A stretch of 64,000 nucleotides of DNA, taken from NCBI RefSeq assembly GCF_028596025.1, contig NZ_CP117167.1:1488001-1552000 (forward strand), read 5' to 3'. The notes below the pieces were generated by a model. That model made no database searches. It was not told where the DNA came from and was given only the letters and a program-made list of their open reading frames with translations. The position numbers and the translations under genes are program-made. This DNA is from Mucilaginibacter jinjuensis. Its GTDB lineage: Bacteria > Bacteroidota > Bacteroidia > Sphingobacteriales > Sphingobacteriaceae. The stretch's first letter is position 1, and each line of letters begins with the position of its first letter. This document shows positions 43,792-53,255 of the stretch, in pieces.

Positions 43792-46700
43792 ATGAGGCAA
43801 ATCATAAAAAGCTTATGCATAGTCTATCTAATAGCCGCAACAAGCATATTAAAAGCGCAAACCATAAATAATTTAAGCAACTATACTCCGCCATCTCCCA
43901 ATGCAACAAGTACCGTTTCAGCGTTGGGTAGCTATAATGTAAGCCTGTATTCAGGTAAGCTAAACTATTATGCCAAGTTGAAAGATTTTACAATCGGTAA
44001 GATCAATATGTCATTGGGACTAACTTATTCTACTTCCGGTATTCGTGTTCAGGATATATCCGGGCCCGAGGGCTTGGGATGGAGTTTGTCAATGGGGGGA
44101 GCAATCACAAGATTTGTTGCTGGATTGCCGGATGAAGCACCATATGGTTATTGCGGAATCAATAATATTGGCGCAAAAAATTATTCAGCACAAAATCTGG
44201 ATTATTATACAAATGTGTTGAGTGGTGCCTACGATTCACGCCCCGATCGCTTTTATTTTTCTTTTCTGGGTTATTCCGGGATGTTTGAATTAGATACAAA
44301 TGGTAATCCCGTTTTGCAATCTTCTTACGGGTTAAAAATGTTATATAGCCCTTTCAATCATACGAATGGTCGTCTGTATGGCGGTGCTGAAGATTGGATT
44401 ATACAGGATCAATCCGGAAATAAATATTATTTCGGAGACGAATATGTAGAGGACAATTATACGCGAACAAACGGACAAAATAATATTAGAAATATTGAAA
44501 GTATCAATGCCTGGTACATCAAAAAAATTATCACATCAGATAATCTCGTAATATCTTTTGATTATTTAAAAAGTGGCAGTGTTAGTTATACTAACTATGT
44601 AAATGTTGAGAAGAAAGATAACTCACATAACAATATAGACCCTATAATTACGACCTACGACGAAAACTCTACTGATTACGTTGAGCCGCTATACCTAGCG
44701 AAAATAGCTAGTGGAAATTTTGAAATAGATTTTAAATATAATTTGAGCCGTACAGATCTGCCCAATGCGTTGGCATTAACAGAAGTTGATGCTCGTGAAA
44801 GCAACCAGGTTAAAGCTATTTATGGTTTTCATTATTCTTATTTTCCCTCATCGGGGGGAAGTGATTTAAGGTTAAGATTAGATGGAATCAGCCAGGTATC
44901 CAACAAAAATTATGCAATCAATTATCTCTATTCTTTTAATTATAATAGCCTTAATCTACCGCCGAGAAATTCTATACAAACGGACTATCTGGGGCTATAT
45001 AATTCAAATCCGGGAACATCTAATATTCAAGGATATCAGGGATGCGATAAATCCCCTGACTTAGCTAGGTCACAGGCAAACATACTTACATCTGTTATCA
45101 ATAATTTAGGCGGTGCAACTAATTTTTTCTATGAACAAAATGAAATTAGCGGAGGTGTTAAAGAAAGTGGGTTGCGTGTAAAAAAGATCAGCCAAATGAA
45201 CGGCAGTACGGAAATTAATTCGGAAACATATGATTATACTGACCCGAGCACAAATCAATCAAGTGGTATCGTACTACAGAGTTATAATAACGTTACTGAT
45301 AATTACTACATTAACTACGTCTCTTCAGAGCCGGTATCGGCATTATTTGATTTAACAGGTGTACAAATTGGCTATAGCTATGTCACCATAAATAAACCGG
45401 ACGGAAGTGCTATTCGCTATAAGTTTACTGACGCCAATACTTATAAAGATTATAATACGATTACATATTATTATAACACTGCAGGTAATACAGATAGCCC
45501 TTCATCTAGTTCCGCTTTGACGATTGGTGATGTCGTTAATACGTCTTATGCATTTGCAAGAGGAAAAGTGCTATCTGAAGAATATCTTAATAGTAATAAA
45601 CAAGTCGTAAAATCTGTTACGAATAATTATGTTCTTTCAGGAAAAACAGGTGATGTTGTTGGAGTAGTCATACTGCCTCAATATATTTTGAATGTAAATT
45701 CGGGATTTTATCGCAGTAAGTACGATTTTTTTACTCAAGACCTCCAGCTAAACTCTAAGACAACTGTAACTAATATTTACTCCGGAGCAACACTTGTCAA
45801 CTCCGTAACCGAGAATGAAAGCTACACTTATAATCTTTTAGCCCCCAATTTAACTAATACAGTTGACAAAACTTTGAGTAATGGAGATGTGGCGAGGACA
45901 AGATATAGGCATCCTAATGATATATTGGTAAATTATGTCAGTACGGCAAATACCAATATGCCAATTTCATATATGGTATCAAACAATATGGTGTCCGATC
46001 CAGTGCAGGTTGTTAACTCTATTGTAAGTAATGGTGTAGAAAAAATAACCAACGCTACATTGACCAGTTATAAGGCTATTAATAGTAATGTTGTTAAGCC
46101 GTACAGCGTTTATCGCTTGAATGCAGATGCCAGTTTCAACCCTCAATCATTTACATTCTCCACTGTTTCAAATAACGGCTCAACTGAAACTATGTCGAAT
46201 GATAGTCACATGGAGGCTACAAAAATTTTGTCTTATGATAACTACGGTAACCTGATTACATCGGCAAGTGCATTTACAGCCGAAGGACCAAGCGGGTTTT
46301 TGTGGTCACATAATGGTATGCTTCCTCTAGCTGAAATAAAAAACGCGACAGGAAATGAGGTCTTTGTCGAAGATTTTGAAGGAAACTTCAATTCGGGAGT
46401 AACCACCGGAGCAGCCCATACCGGCACGCGTTATTATTCGGGCAGCTCTTATGTATTAAACTGGACAATCCCGGATAGCCGAAGTTATGTTATATCTTTC
46501 TGGTACCACCAAAGTGGAAGCTGGAAATATTCGCCGCCACAAACATTTTCATCCAATTCATTTACACTGACAGGCGGGGATGCGTATGACGATATCCGTA
46601 TCTGCCCTTCTGACGCTCTTCTCTCAACAAGTACGTTCGACCCGTTTATAGGCATGTTAAGCTTAATAGATGCCAAAGGTCAAACCTCGTCTTATGAGTA

Positions 46701-47388
46701 CGATGGTTTTACGCGGCTGGTAAATGTGAGAGACCGGTATGGAAATATTCTTAAAAATTATGTTTATCATAACGTATCACCTAATCCTCTTTATTCAAAT
46801 ACGGCACAATCAGTCTCGCTACCGTCGGATAATTGCGGTCCGGGGTATGCAGGTATTCAAACTATCTATAATATAGCCGCTGGGACGGTCTCATCCCCTT
46901 ATTCACAGGCAGATGCTGATCTGCAAGCCACCATTTATGCACAAAATTTGGCAAACAGTTCGGGTGGATGTGTCTTACAACCGATTATATATGCCCGAGT
47001 AGAATATAACAATTACAACTATACAAGTTACACGCAGGATCAATACGACTATGGGAATCAAACTACAGCGGACATATATGTGAGATTTTACGCAGATGCG
47101 AACTGTACAATTCCTTTGTCACTAAACTTACCTATTAACGCGGTGATCGCACAAACCACCGATGAGCAACTGGCTTATGGAAGTCCTGCTATTCCAGTTT
47201 CAAATTTCACAGTTAATGTTCCGGCCGGTTCAAATTCTTACTTCGTGGGCAATCAGGTTTTATATAGCACAAGCAGTTATACCGATCCTCAAAGCGGATA
47301 TGGCAGCGTAACAGATACTTATTCATATAGTTATGCTTTGTCTACAGATTATACAACAATTTATACCCCATTACCTACTAAACAATAA
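43792..47388 (+). CDS. YD/RHS shell protein with a DUF5977-like C-terminal segment
   Basis: A 1198-residue protein with a signal peptide (SLCIVYLIAATSILKAQ). The N-terminus matches the shell type of 22741 (SALGSYNVSLYSGKLNYYAK, GLGWSLSMGGAITRFVAGLP). The shell ends around residue 1000 at GMLSLIDAKGQTSSYEYDGF, then TRLVNVRDRYGNILKNYVYH. An extra segment follows: NCGPGYAGIQTIYNIAAGTV, then SSPYSQADADLQATIYAQNL. This resembles the DUF5977 repeat found in Bacteroidota RHS proteins; I give that name with moderate confidence. It pairs with the RHS core protein at 47800. Confidence 0.8.
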   Translation: MRQIIKSLCIVYLIAATSILKAQTINNLSNYTPPSPNATSTVSALGSYNVSLYSGKLNYYAKLKDFTIGKINMSLGLTYSTSGIRVQDISGPEGLGWSLSMGGAITRFVAGLPDEAPYGYCGINNIGAKNYSAQNLDYYTNVLSGAYDSRPDRFYFSFLGYSGMFELDTNGNPVLQSSYGLKMLYSPFNHTNGRLYGGAEDWIIQDQSGNKYYFGDEYVEDNYTRTNGQNNIRNIESINAWYIKKIITSDNLVISFDYLKSGSVSYTNYVNVEKKDNSHNNIDPIITTYDENSTDYVEPLYLAKIASGNFEIDFKYNLSRTDLPNALALTEVDARESNQVKAIYGFHYSYFPSSGGSDLRLRLDGISQVSNKNYAINYLYSFNYNSLNLPPRNSIQTDYLGLYNSNPGTSNIQGYQGCDKSPDLARSQANILTSVINNLGGATNFFYEQNEISGGVKESGLRVKKISQMNGSTEINSETYDYTDPSTNQSSGIVLQSYNNVTDNYYINYVSSEPVSALFDLTGVQIGYSYVTINKPDGSAIRYKFTDANTYKDYNTITYYYNTAGNTDSPSSSSALTIGDVVNTSYAFARGKVLSEEYLNSNKQVVKSVTNNYVLSGKTGDVVGVVILPQYILNVNSGFYRSKYDFFTQDLQLNSKTTVTNIYSGATLVNSVTENESYTYNLLAPNLTNTVDKTLSNGDVARTRYRHPNDILVNYVSTANTNMPISYMVSNNMVSDPVQVVNSIVSNGVEKITNATLTSYKAINSNVVKPYSVYRLNADASFNPQSFTFSTVSNNGSTETMSNDSHMEATKILSYDNYGNLITSASAFTAEGPSGFLWSHNGMLPLAEIKNATGNEVFVEDFEGNFNSGVTTGAAHTGTRYYSGSSYVLNWTIPDSRSYVISFWYHQSGSWKYSPPQTFSSNSFTLTGGDAYDDIRICPSDALLSTSTFDPFIGMLSLIDAKGQTSSYEYDGFTRLVNVRDRYGNILKNYVYHNVSPNPLYSNTAQSVSLPSDNCGPGYAGIQTIYNIAAGTVSSPYSQADADLQATIYAQNLANSSGGCVLQPIIYARVEYNNYNYTSYTQDQYDYGNQTTADIYVRFYADANCTIPLSLNLPINAVIAQTTDEQLAYGSPAIPVSNFTVNVPAGSNSYFVGNQVLYSTSSYTDPQSGYGSVTDTYSYSYALSTDYTTIYTPLPTKQ

Positions 47389-47393
47389 TCGCA

Positions 47394-47795
47394 ATGAATA
47401 CCAAAGTTTTTCTAATTATGATATTTACGATTTTATCATTTAATTCTACTAATGCAGTGTGTCAGGTTAGTTTTCCAGATACAATTAGGGTTATCAAGCT
47501 TCAGAAGGCCTTGTCGATAAGCAGAAGAAAGGCAATGTTGCTTTCGGTAGAAATGGAGAAAAGCCAACAACAAATAAAATCACTTATTAAAGATCAGGCA
47601 ATGGATCCTCATGACAGGCAGAATCGCATTAAGGGAATAGTCAAAGAAAGAGAAGCCTTTGCTGACAGCTTACTGGATAGACGCGAAAGAATAAGGTTGG
47701 ACTCAGTAATTAATCAATCAATTTCTGACAAACGCGCAAAAGACAGGATAGCAATACAAAAGAAAAATAACATCGTTTTAACGAGTAAACAATAA
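47394..47795 (+). CDS. Small secreted, highly charged helical protein
   Basis: A 133-residue protein with a signal peptide (FLIMIFTILSFNSTNAVCQ). A mature helical region rich in Lys, Arg, Glu and Gln follows (LLSVEMEKSQQQIKSLIKDQ; RIKGIVKEREAFADSLLDRR). The length and helical pattern recall Spy/LTXXQ-like periplasmic helpers, but the LTxxQ motif is not evident. It sits between the two halves of the second RHS system, 5 bases after the first and 4 before the second, so a chaperone or assembly role in that system is plausible but unproven. Confidence 0.65.
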   Translation: MNTKVFLIMIFTILSFNSTNAVCQVSFPDTIRVIKLQKALSISRRKAMLLSVEMEKSQQQIKSLIKDQAMDPHDRQNRIKGIVKEREAFADSLLDRRERIRLDSVINQSISDKRAKDRIAIQKKNNIVLTSKQ

Positions 47796-47799
47796 GCTG

Positions 47800-50700
47800 A
47801 TGAAAAGAAAGATATTCCAATGTTCCGTAATATATATTTTTGCTTTTATTAGCGGACTTTCTTTTTTACCTGCACAGGTAAATGCGCAAAAGAATGTTGT
47901 ATTGAGTAAGCCCAATACAACAGGAAATATTGTTGCAACACAAAGTATCAGGCTAGTGACTGGTTTTAGCTCCCATGGTCCGATGACCTTAGGTATTTCG
48001 CCTGTAATTCCCCTTAACAGCACGCCCAATAACGATCACAATTATGTTGTAACTAATGTTCCTAGAATCGCAACAACCGATGCAAGTCAGATACCGGGTA
48101 AAAATATTAATGAGGTCAGTCAACAGATTCAATATCTCGATGGGTTCGGGCGGCTACAACAAACAGTTAATACGAAGGCAAGTCCAAATTTAAATGATGT
48201 TATTTCGCCAGTTGAGTATGATGCAATGGGTAGGCAGGCTAAACAATATCAGGCTTACACAGACGGCAACAATATTTCCGGTAGTTACCGAAATACTGCG
48301 CTTACCGGCCCAACCAGTTATTTTGATAGCGATCAATACCAGTTTTTTCAGCAACCGGATTTAAAAGTTGCGAATACGACAAACCCATACAGCGAGAGCA
48401 TCTATGAGCAAAATTCTTTTGGCAGGCCTATGGAACAGGGTTACCCAGGAACGACCTGGAAAACTGGTGCGGGTCATGATCTGCAATCATCTTATGGAAC
48501 GAATGGTAGTCAGGATGTTAAGCTATGGCGGGTAAATACCTCAAATAGTGGAGCATCTTACACTTACTATCCGGCTGGTACGCTTTTTTCTACAACTGCA
48601 ACTGATGAGAACAACCATAGTGTTATTCAATATCAGGATTTAAATGGTCATACCATATGCAGAAAAATGCAGGGAGACAATGGGGCGATGCTGACAACAG
48701 ATTATATTTATGACGATGCCGGAAATCTGCGCTACGTTGTACCACCGTTGCCGACAATTCCCGTTGCCGTAAATCTGCCAACCAGTTTTATAGAATCCGA
48801 TGCTGTAGCAATAAATTTTTTCTACGCCTATCATTACGATGGCAGGAACAGGTTAATTGAAAAAAGAATACCTGGCAAAGGATGGGAGTATTCAGTTTAT
48901 AACAAGTTAGATCAACTGGTACTGTCTCAAAATCCCGCACAGGCAGAACTTGGAATATGGTCTTATGTGAAATATGACGCACGGAGCAGAGCTGTGGTAA
49001 CCGGAGATTATTATACTACATCTTCACGTGCTGCACTCCAAACCGCTATTGATGGTTTTACAGGTCCATTTACGGAAACCTTTACTAACAATTCAACCAA
49101 TTTTGGATATTCAGACAATAGCTACCCGGCTATCGCACTGGGAAACAATAAAAAAGTACTTACTGTCAGCTATTATGACAATTATGATTTTTTAAATAAC
49201 AGTAATATCAATCCTAATTCCTCCGTGTTTGTACCACCTAATTCAGCGATAGATACATTAGAGCATTCGCCAATAGGGCTTCTAACAGGCCAAAAAACGG
49301 AGGTCATCGGCTTGACAACGCCTACCTATTTATTAAGCATTAATCATTTTGATAATTATGGAAATACGGTTAAAACTATTGCGCAATCTGTAAAAAATTC
49401 GGTAACCTCTTCCGGACAATATGACCAGTACGAATTTCAATTTAGCTACAATGGCTTACCAACAAGGACTATTCGCACCCATTATCTGTCTTCCTCGTTA
49501 CAACTTACTACAAACAGTTTTATCAGTTATGATGAAGGCGGCAGGAAAATTTTACTTAAGGAGCAGTATATAACACCTGCTGTTACCGGGCCCGTTATCA
49601 ATCTCGCTAAATATGAGTATAACGAAATGGGACAGCTTGTTACTAAGCATCTGCACAGTTTAAGTGCAAGTAATAATCCCGAATCCTCAGAGTTTTATCA
49701 GCACATAGATTACCGTTACAACACCAGGGGATGGTTGACCCGCATAAATAATCCCACTTCGGGAAATTTGGCAGACGAAACCTATCCCGCACAGACAGAC
49801 TTGTTTGCTGAACAGATTGATTTTGATCAGCCCAATGGAAATTACGCCGGTACTAAAGCGCAATACAACGGAAATATCAGTACGGTGAGTTGGCAGACCC
49901 TGAACAAGCCGGGGGCTTCATCTCCAATTGGCACGCAAGGCTACGTATTGGGTTACGATAACTTGAACCGCCTGACTAATTCATTTTATAAATCATCCGC
50001 AAACAACGATAATTTTAATGAGGCCGCCACCTATGATGAGCTTGGAAATATCCTTTCATTAAGTCGTAATTCTTCGCCAACTTCATACCTTAACAAACTT
50101 GTTTATGATTATGGAACAGGTAGCCAAAGGGGAAATGTTCTATTGGATGTTCAGGATAACGGCGGATCTGAAAATTATCATCCTACATATACCTATACTT
50201 CCAATGGAAGCCAAAAGACCGATACGCAACAAGGCATATCATTGATTACCTACAACGAACTAAGCCTACCCGATCAAGTCAATTTTAGTAGTGGCAAAAC
50301 GATCAAATTTCTCTATAGCACCTCTGGACAAAAGCTGGAAAGAATCATTCAGGTAGCAGGTGCCGGAGAAGACCGAAGCTATATTAACGGTATCGAATAT
50401 GCGGGTAATACGATTGATTTTATACATGCAGATGAGGGGCGCGCAAGACCAGGAAGCCCCGGTTCTTATGTGCAGGAATATCAGATTGCAGACCATCTCG
50501 GCAACATCAGGGTCATGTTTGACGGCTCAGGTAGCTCCTTATCAACCAATAACATTGTACAGACAAGTGATTACTATGGCTTTGGCCGGGACATTAATTA
50601 TATCAATAATAATTACCAATACAAGTACAATGGTAAAGAACTTTCTACAGACTTAGGGGCGTATGATTATGGTGCAAGGTATTACAACCCGGTAACTGCA

Positions 50701-51636
50701 AGATGGAATGGTGTAGATAATGCTGCCGAGCAAAGCCGTAGATGGAGTCCATACTCCTATGCCTACAATAATCCAATTAGAAATATCGATCCGGATGGGA
50801 ATTTCAGTTATGATTATTCGTCCGAGATTGCAAATGCAACATCCTATTCATTGGGCAAAATCGAATACAATGGATATAATAATGCAATGAATGACGCTGC
50901 CGACTATGGGGCATATATGGAATATTTATCTGGACAAACTGAGCACCCACCTCTTAGATATGATGCATCGTGGAACGCAATGATTAATCAGATGAGTAGT
51001 CATACCATGGATATGTTTAGTGTGTATTGGAGAGGCAAGGGATCGAGCGCGAGCGACGACGGAGGACTTTGGGGGGCACTGAATAGTGGCCCCAGCTCAC
51101 AGGGTTGGTATGGAGGGATTGGAGGGTTTTTAGTAAGTATAACACCATTTGGAGGCGTTGTTGATTTTGTTAATGCGGCGAAAAATAATGATGTTGGCGG
51201 TGCCATTGCAGGATTAGCTTCAACAGCTCTATTTTTTACGGGTGAATCGGAAATATCATCATCAGTGAAAGCACTACAGGTAGAATCTGCAGAAATATCT
51301 AACACTTCTACCGATGTTGCCAATTTTTGGCCTCCAAATGGAGGTGCACTGGGAAATTGGACCAATGAGATAGCAATGCCTGGACAAGTAATGGATAGAT
51401 ATGGATCTATTTATGGTTCTTACGCATCTCCGGTAGGCACACCATTCAACATGAGAGCACTCTCTCCATCAACTGATATTAATGACTATTTGAAATTTGA
51501 AGTGGTAAAGCCATTCCCCATACAAAAATCTTTGATCGCGCCCACCGCTTGGGATATTGGACTAGGAACTCAATTTAAATTGCCTATTGGACTAAATTAT
51601 CTTGATGATTTTGGCTATACAAAATTTATACCTTAA
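47800..51636 (+). CDS. RHS core protein with C-terminal TNT (NAD+ glycohydrolase) toxin domain
   Basis: A 1278-residue protein with a signal peptide (FAFISGLSFLPAQVNAQ). YD repeats and the RHS core (DHLGNIRVMFDGSG, YDYGARYYNPVTARWNGVDN, YAYNNPIRNIDPDGN) end near residue 1000. A linker includes a hydrophobic stretch (GGIGGFLVSITPFGGVVDFV, about 1105-1125). The tip from about 1175 has the TNT hallmarks FWPPNGG, PGQVMDRYGS (Arg1200), ASPVGTPFNMRAL and LGTQFKLP (Gln1258). TNT domains hydrolyse NAD+, killing the recipient. The key Arg and Gln are present, so it is likely active. The gene for its likely immunity protein follows. Confidence 0.88.
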   Translation: MKRKIFQCSVIYIFAFISGLSFLPAQVNAQKNVVLSKPNTTGNIVATQSIRLVTGFSSHGPMTLGISPVIPLNSTPNNDHNYVVTNVPRIATTDASQIPGKNINEVSQQIQYLDGFGRLQQTVNTKASPNLNDVISPVEYDAMGRQAKQYQAYTDGNNISGSYRNTALTGPTSYFDSDQYQFFQQPDLKVANTTNPYSESIYEQNSFGRPMEQGYPGTTWKTGAGHDLQSSYGTNGSQDVKLWRVNTSNSGASYTYYPAGTLFSTTATDENNHSVIQYQDLNGHTICRKMQGDNGAMLTTDYIYDDAGNLRYVVPPLPTIPVAVNLPTSFIESDAVAINFFYAYHYDGRNRLIEKRIPGKGWEYSVYNKLDQLVLSQNPAQAELGIWSYVKYDARSRAVVTGDYYTTSSRAALQTAIDGFTGPFTETFTNNSTNFGYSDNSYPAIALGNNKKVLTVSYYDNYDFLNNSNINPNSSVFVPPNSAIDTLEHSPIGLLTGQKTEVIGLTTPTYLLSINHFDNYGNTVKTIAQSVKNSVTSSGQYDQYEFQFSYNGLPTRTIRTHYLSSSLQLTTNSFISYDEGGRKILLKEQYITPAVTGPVINLAKYEYNEMGQLVTKHLHSLSASNNPESSEFYQHIDYRYNTRGWLTRINNPTSGNLADETYPAQTDLFAEQIDFDQPNGNYAGTKAQYNGNISTVSWQTLNKPGASSPIGTQGYVLGYDNLNRLTNSFYKSSANNDNFNEAATYDELGNILSLSRNSSPTSYLNKLVYDYGTGSQRGNVLLDVQDNGGSENYHPTYTYTSNGSQKTDTQQGISLITYNELSLPDQVNFSSGKTIKFLYSTSGQKLERIIQVAGAGEDRSYINGIEYAGNTIDFIHADEGRARPGSPGSYVQEYQIADHLGNIRVMFDGSGSSLSTNNIVQTSDYYGFGRDINYINNNYQYKYNGKELSTDLGAYDYGARYYNPVTARWNGVDNAAEQSRRWSPYSYAYNNPIRNIDPDGNFSYDYSSEIANATSYSLGKIEYNGYNNAMNDAADYGAYMEYLSGQTEHPPLRYDASWNAMINQMSSHTMDMFSVYWRGKGSSASDDGGLWGALNSGPSSQGWYGGIGGFLVSITPFGGVVDFVNAAKNNDVGGAIAGLASTALFFTGESEISSSVKALQVESAEISNTSTDVANFWPPNGGALGNWTNEIAMPGQVMDRYGSIYGSYASPVGTPFNMRALSPSTDINDYLKFEVVKPFPIQKSLIAPTAWDIGLGTQFKLPIGLNYLDDFGYTKFIP

Positions 51637-51643
51637 TTTATAT

Positions 51644-51895
51644 ATGGACTTAGATGAGTTAAAAAATAAGATTAAAGTTAATAATATTCCTGATCGCTGG
51701 TATTCAATAGACGATGGGCTAAAACCTGATGCATGCATCATTTATAGAAATCATAGTATATGGGAATATTTTTTCTTAGATGAAAAGGGCGAGAGACATG
51801 ATTTAATGTTTTTTAACAATGAATTAGACGCTTATGATCACATATGGAAAAAATTAGAATATCAACAACGAATTTTTAAAAGATTTAAAAAGTAG
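51644..51895 (+). CDS. Probable immunity protein for the TNT toxin
   Basis: I chose the ATG at 51644, 7 bases after the toxin stop (MDLDELKNKIKVNN); an earlier start would lie inside the toxin gene. The 83-residue, cytoplasmic, acidic-aromatic protein includes RWYSIDDGLKPDACIIYRNH, then SIWEYFFLDEKGERHD and DAYDHIWKKLEYQ. Small cytosolic proteins of this kind follow TNT toxins and would protect NAD+ in the producer. It has no signal peptide, which fits a toxin acting in the cytosol. I do not name an Imm family. Confidence 0.75.
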   Translation: MDLDELKNKIKVNNIPDRWYSIDDGLKPDACIIYRNHSIWEYFFLDEKGERHDLMFFNNELDAYDHIWKKLEYQQRIFKRFKK

Positions 51896-52161
51896 TCGTT
51901 CTTTTATTTAGAAAGCTTTAGCATAAGATATCAAATATTAATTGCTTTAATGAATACAATCTTTATAAGTTTCGGAAACGTATGAAGTTTTCAAATTTTT
52001 AGTCTTTTCGCATATTTGTTAATGGTATAATTACCTAGCTGCTGGGCATTATTTTTAAGTAAATAAATAGTCTGCAATAAAATTCAAATGAACGATTTGA
52101 CTATTTGCGGCAGCCAATGAGGTAAGAGTTAATTATAATATTATTAAGGAAGATCGGGAGA
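51896..52161. other. Intergenic stretch with no gene seen
   Basis: AT-rich DNA following the TNT immunity gene. I find no supported ORF and no clear terminator. Confidence 0.5.
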
Positions 52162-52367
52162 ATGTTACAAATTGGCCCTAACCCAAAATTGGTTTTACTT
52201 CCTTGGTACGCCTTTCCTCAGATTGATAAACATGACAAATTTTGGCGTATGGGGTTTGGAGAGAATTATATAAATATTTGGGCATGTTATTATTTAATCT
52301 ATCGGACACGAAAGTATATAAACTAAGCTTTCCGGAATCGGAAAACTGGGGTGGTTTTTACGAATAA
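52162..52367 (+). pseudogene. Small decayed gene of unknown function
   Basis: The frame from ATG 52162 reads MLQIGPNPKLVLLPWYAFPQ, then IDKHDKFWRMGFGENYINIW. Near 52280 the sensible frame changes, continuing as FNLSDTKVYKLSFPESENWG and GFYE before TAA at 52365. Aromatic-rich sequence carries on smoothly across the shift, so a single gene of about 68 codons with one indel is likely. It could be an orphan immunity gene because it lies after an RHS toxin cassette. No family is recognised. Confidence 0.5.
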
Positions 52368-52495
52368 TAAATATGTCAAATAAAAAATATAGTTAAGTAT
52401 CGTAATCGTTAATTTGAATTTGTCGAGATATTGGTTATAAATCATATAGATTTATTGTTCGTCTTTACTTGAAATTGATTGTTATGTCTTATAAT

Positions 52496-52528
52496 ATGTT
52501 TGAAATCACGATCAGTGATTTCAAACAT
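52496..52528. repeat. 14-bp perfect hairpin
   Basis: ATGTTTGAAATCAC / GTGATTTCAAACAT with loop GATCA. It lies between the decayed gene and the integrase remnant and may act as a terminator for the minus-strand genes. No strong T run follows it. Confidence 0.5.
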
Positions 52529-52537
52529 CGTTGGATA

Positions 52538-52735
52538 TTATAAATTAGCAAGTTTTTGCCTTAACAAGCTCGTATCCTCACTTATTTTATGATCCATGAC
52601 TATTGCATAGATCTGCTCAGTCTTGATGCTGGTATCTCCCATCGTCTGAGCTACGCTTTCTATCAGCACACCGTTATTGAGGGTGATCGTCGTTGCGAAG
52701 GTGTGACGAGCAATGTGTGGAGAATATGGGGCCAT
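52538..52735 (-). pseudogene. C-terminal fragment of a tyrosine recombinase
   Basis: The minus strand encodes PHIARHTFATTITLNNGVLI, then ESVAQTMGDTSIKTEQIYAI, the catalytic end of a Bacteroidota integrase. It is strongly similar to the complete integrase at 53252 (HIARHTFATTVTLNNDVPLE). The conserved LGH box has become MGD, and everything upstream of the HxxR box is missing. It is an inactive remnant, perhaps of an older integration at the same site or a partial duplication. Confidence 0.75.
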
Positions 52736-52796
52736 TGACCACCCTGTTCTGTGCCTTATAGGGGAAATGTTTGTGGAAAATTCAATGAGCTTCTTA

Positions 52797-52820
52797 CAAT
52801 CAATCAATCAATCAATCAAT
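52797..52820. repeat. CAAT tetranucleotide repeat, six copies
   Basis: Six perfect tandem CAAT units (52797-52820) lie between the integrase remnant and the hairpin at 52841, outside any intact gene. Confidence 0.8.
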
Positions 52821-52840
52821 TGAGATGGTCAAAGTGTTAC

Positions 52841-52885
52841 GGAGCCGTTGATTACTGATTCCGCAAATCAGTGATCAACGGCTCC
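52841..52885. repeat. 20-bp inverted repeat
   Basis: GGAGCCGTTGATTACTGATT and its complement AATCAGTGATCAACGGCTCC flank a 5-base loop; the single non-Watson-Crick position is a T-G wobble. It separates two decayed genes and may be a terminator-like or mobile-element structure. Confidence 0.6.
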
Positions 52886-52897
52886 GAATTCTCCACT

Positions 52898-53255
52898 TTA
52901 GAAGCCTCTTTTTTCCTCACTATCAATACTCCATAATGATCTATAATGCGTCCAACTCAATTGTGAACGCATTGCGTTCACAATTGGAAAACATCTGTAA
53001 AAGTGCCGGAAGTAGTTAAGATTTCTCGGGGAAAAGGAACTACCAAACTTGGGGGCCAATTCTTCCGATATGTAGCTTATTAGCCTGTCTCCGTATATAG
53101 CTCTTTCTCTACCGCCTTGCTCTTCCTCAAAAATTCGCTTACCAATCTGCCAGTACATTAACACCCTTTTCATTGTCAACGACAAGGACGGCTTTACCCC
53201 TTGCGGTCTTTATAATCGATTGGATGTCGGCTATAATTGATTCATTTAAGCTCAT
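52898..53255 (-). pseudogene. DUF1016 (YhcG-like PDDEXK) N-terminal fragment, frameshifted
   Basis: From ATG 53255 the minus strand reads MSLNESIIADIQSIIKTARG, then KAVLVVDNE. It shifts frame near 53175 and continues as RVLMYWQIGKRIFEEEQGGR, then YGDRLISYISEELAPKFGSS and FSPRNLNYFRHFYRCFP, stopping at 52898. This is the N-terminal domain of the DUF1016/YhcG nuclease-like family; the C-terminal nuclease half is gone. Its start overlaps the integrase stop as ATGA, so the two were once translationally coupled. Confidence 0.8.

Noticed and set aside
19022..51636. Type IX secretion sorting domains on the secreted RHS and fibre proteins
   Set aside because: The C-termini are coiled coils or toxin tips; no typical T9SS C-terminal beta domain with its conserved motifs is seen.
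52797..52820. CAAT repeat as a phase-variation switch
   Set aside because: It is not in an intact gene or a recognisable promoter, only among decayed genes.
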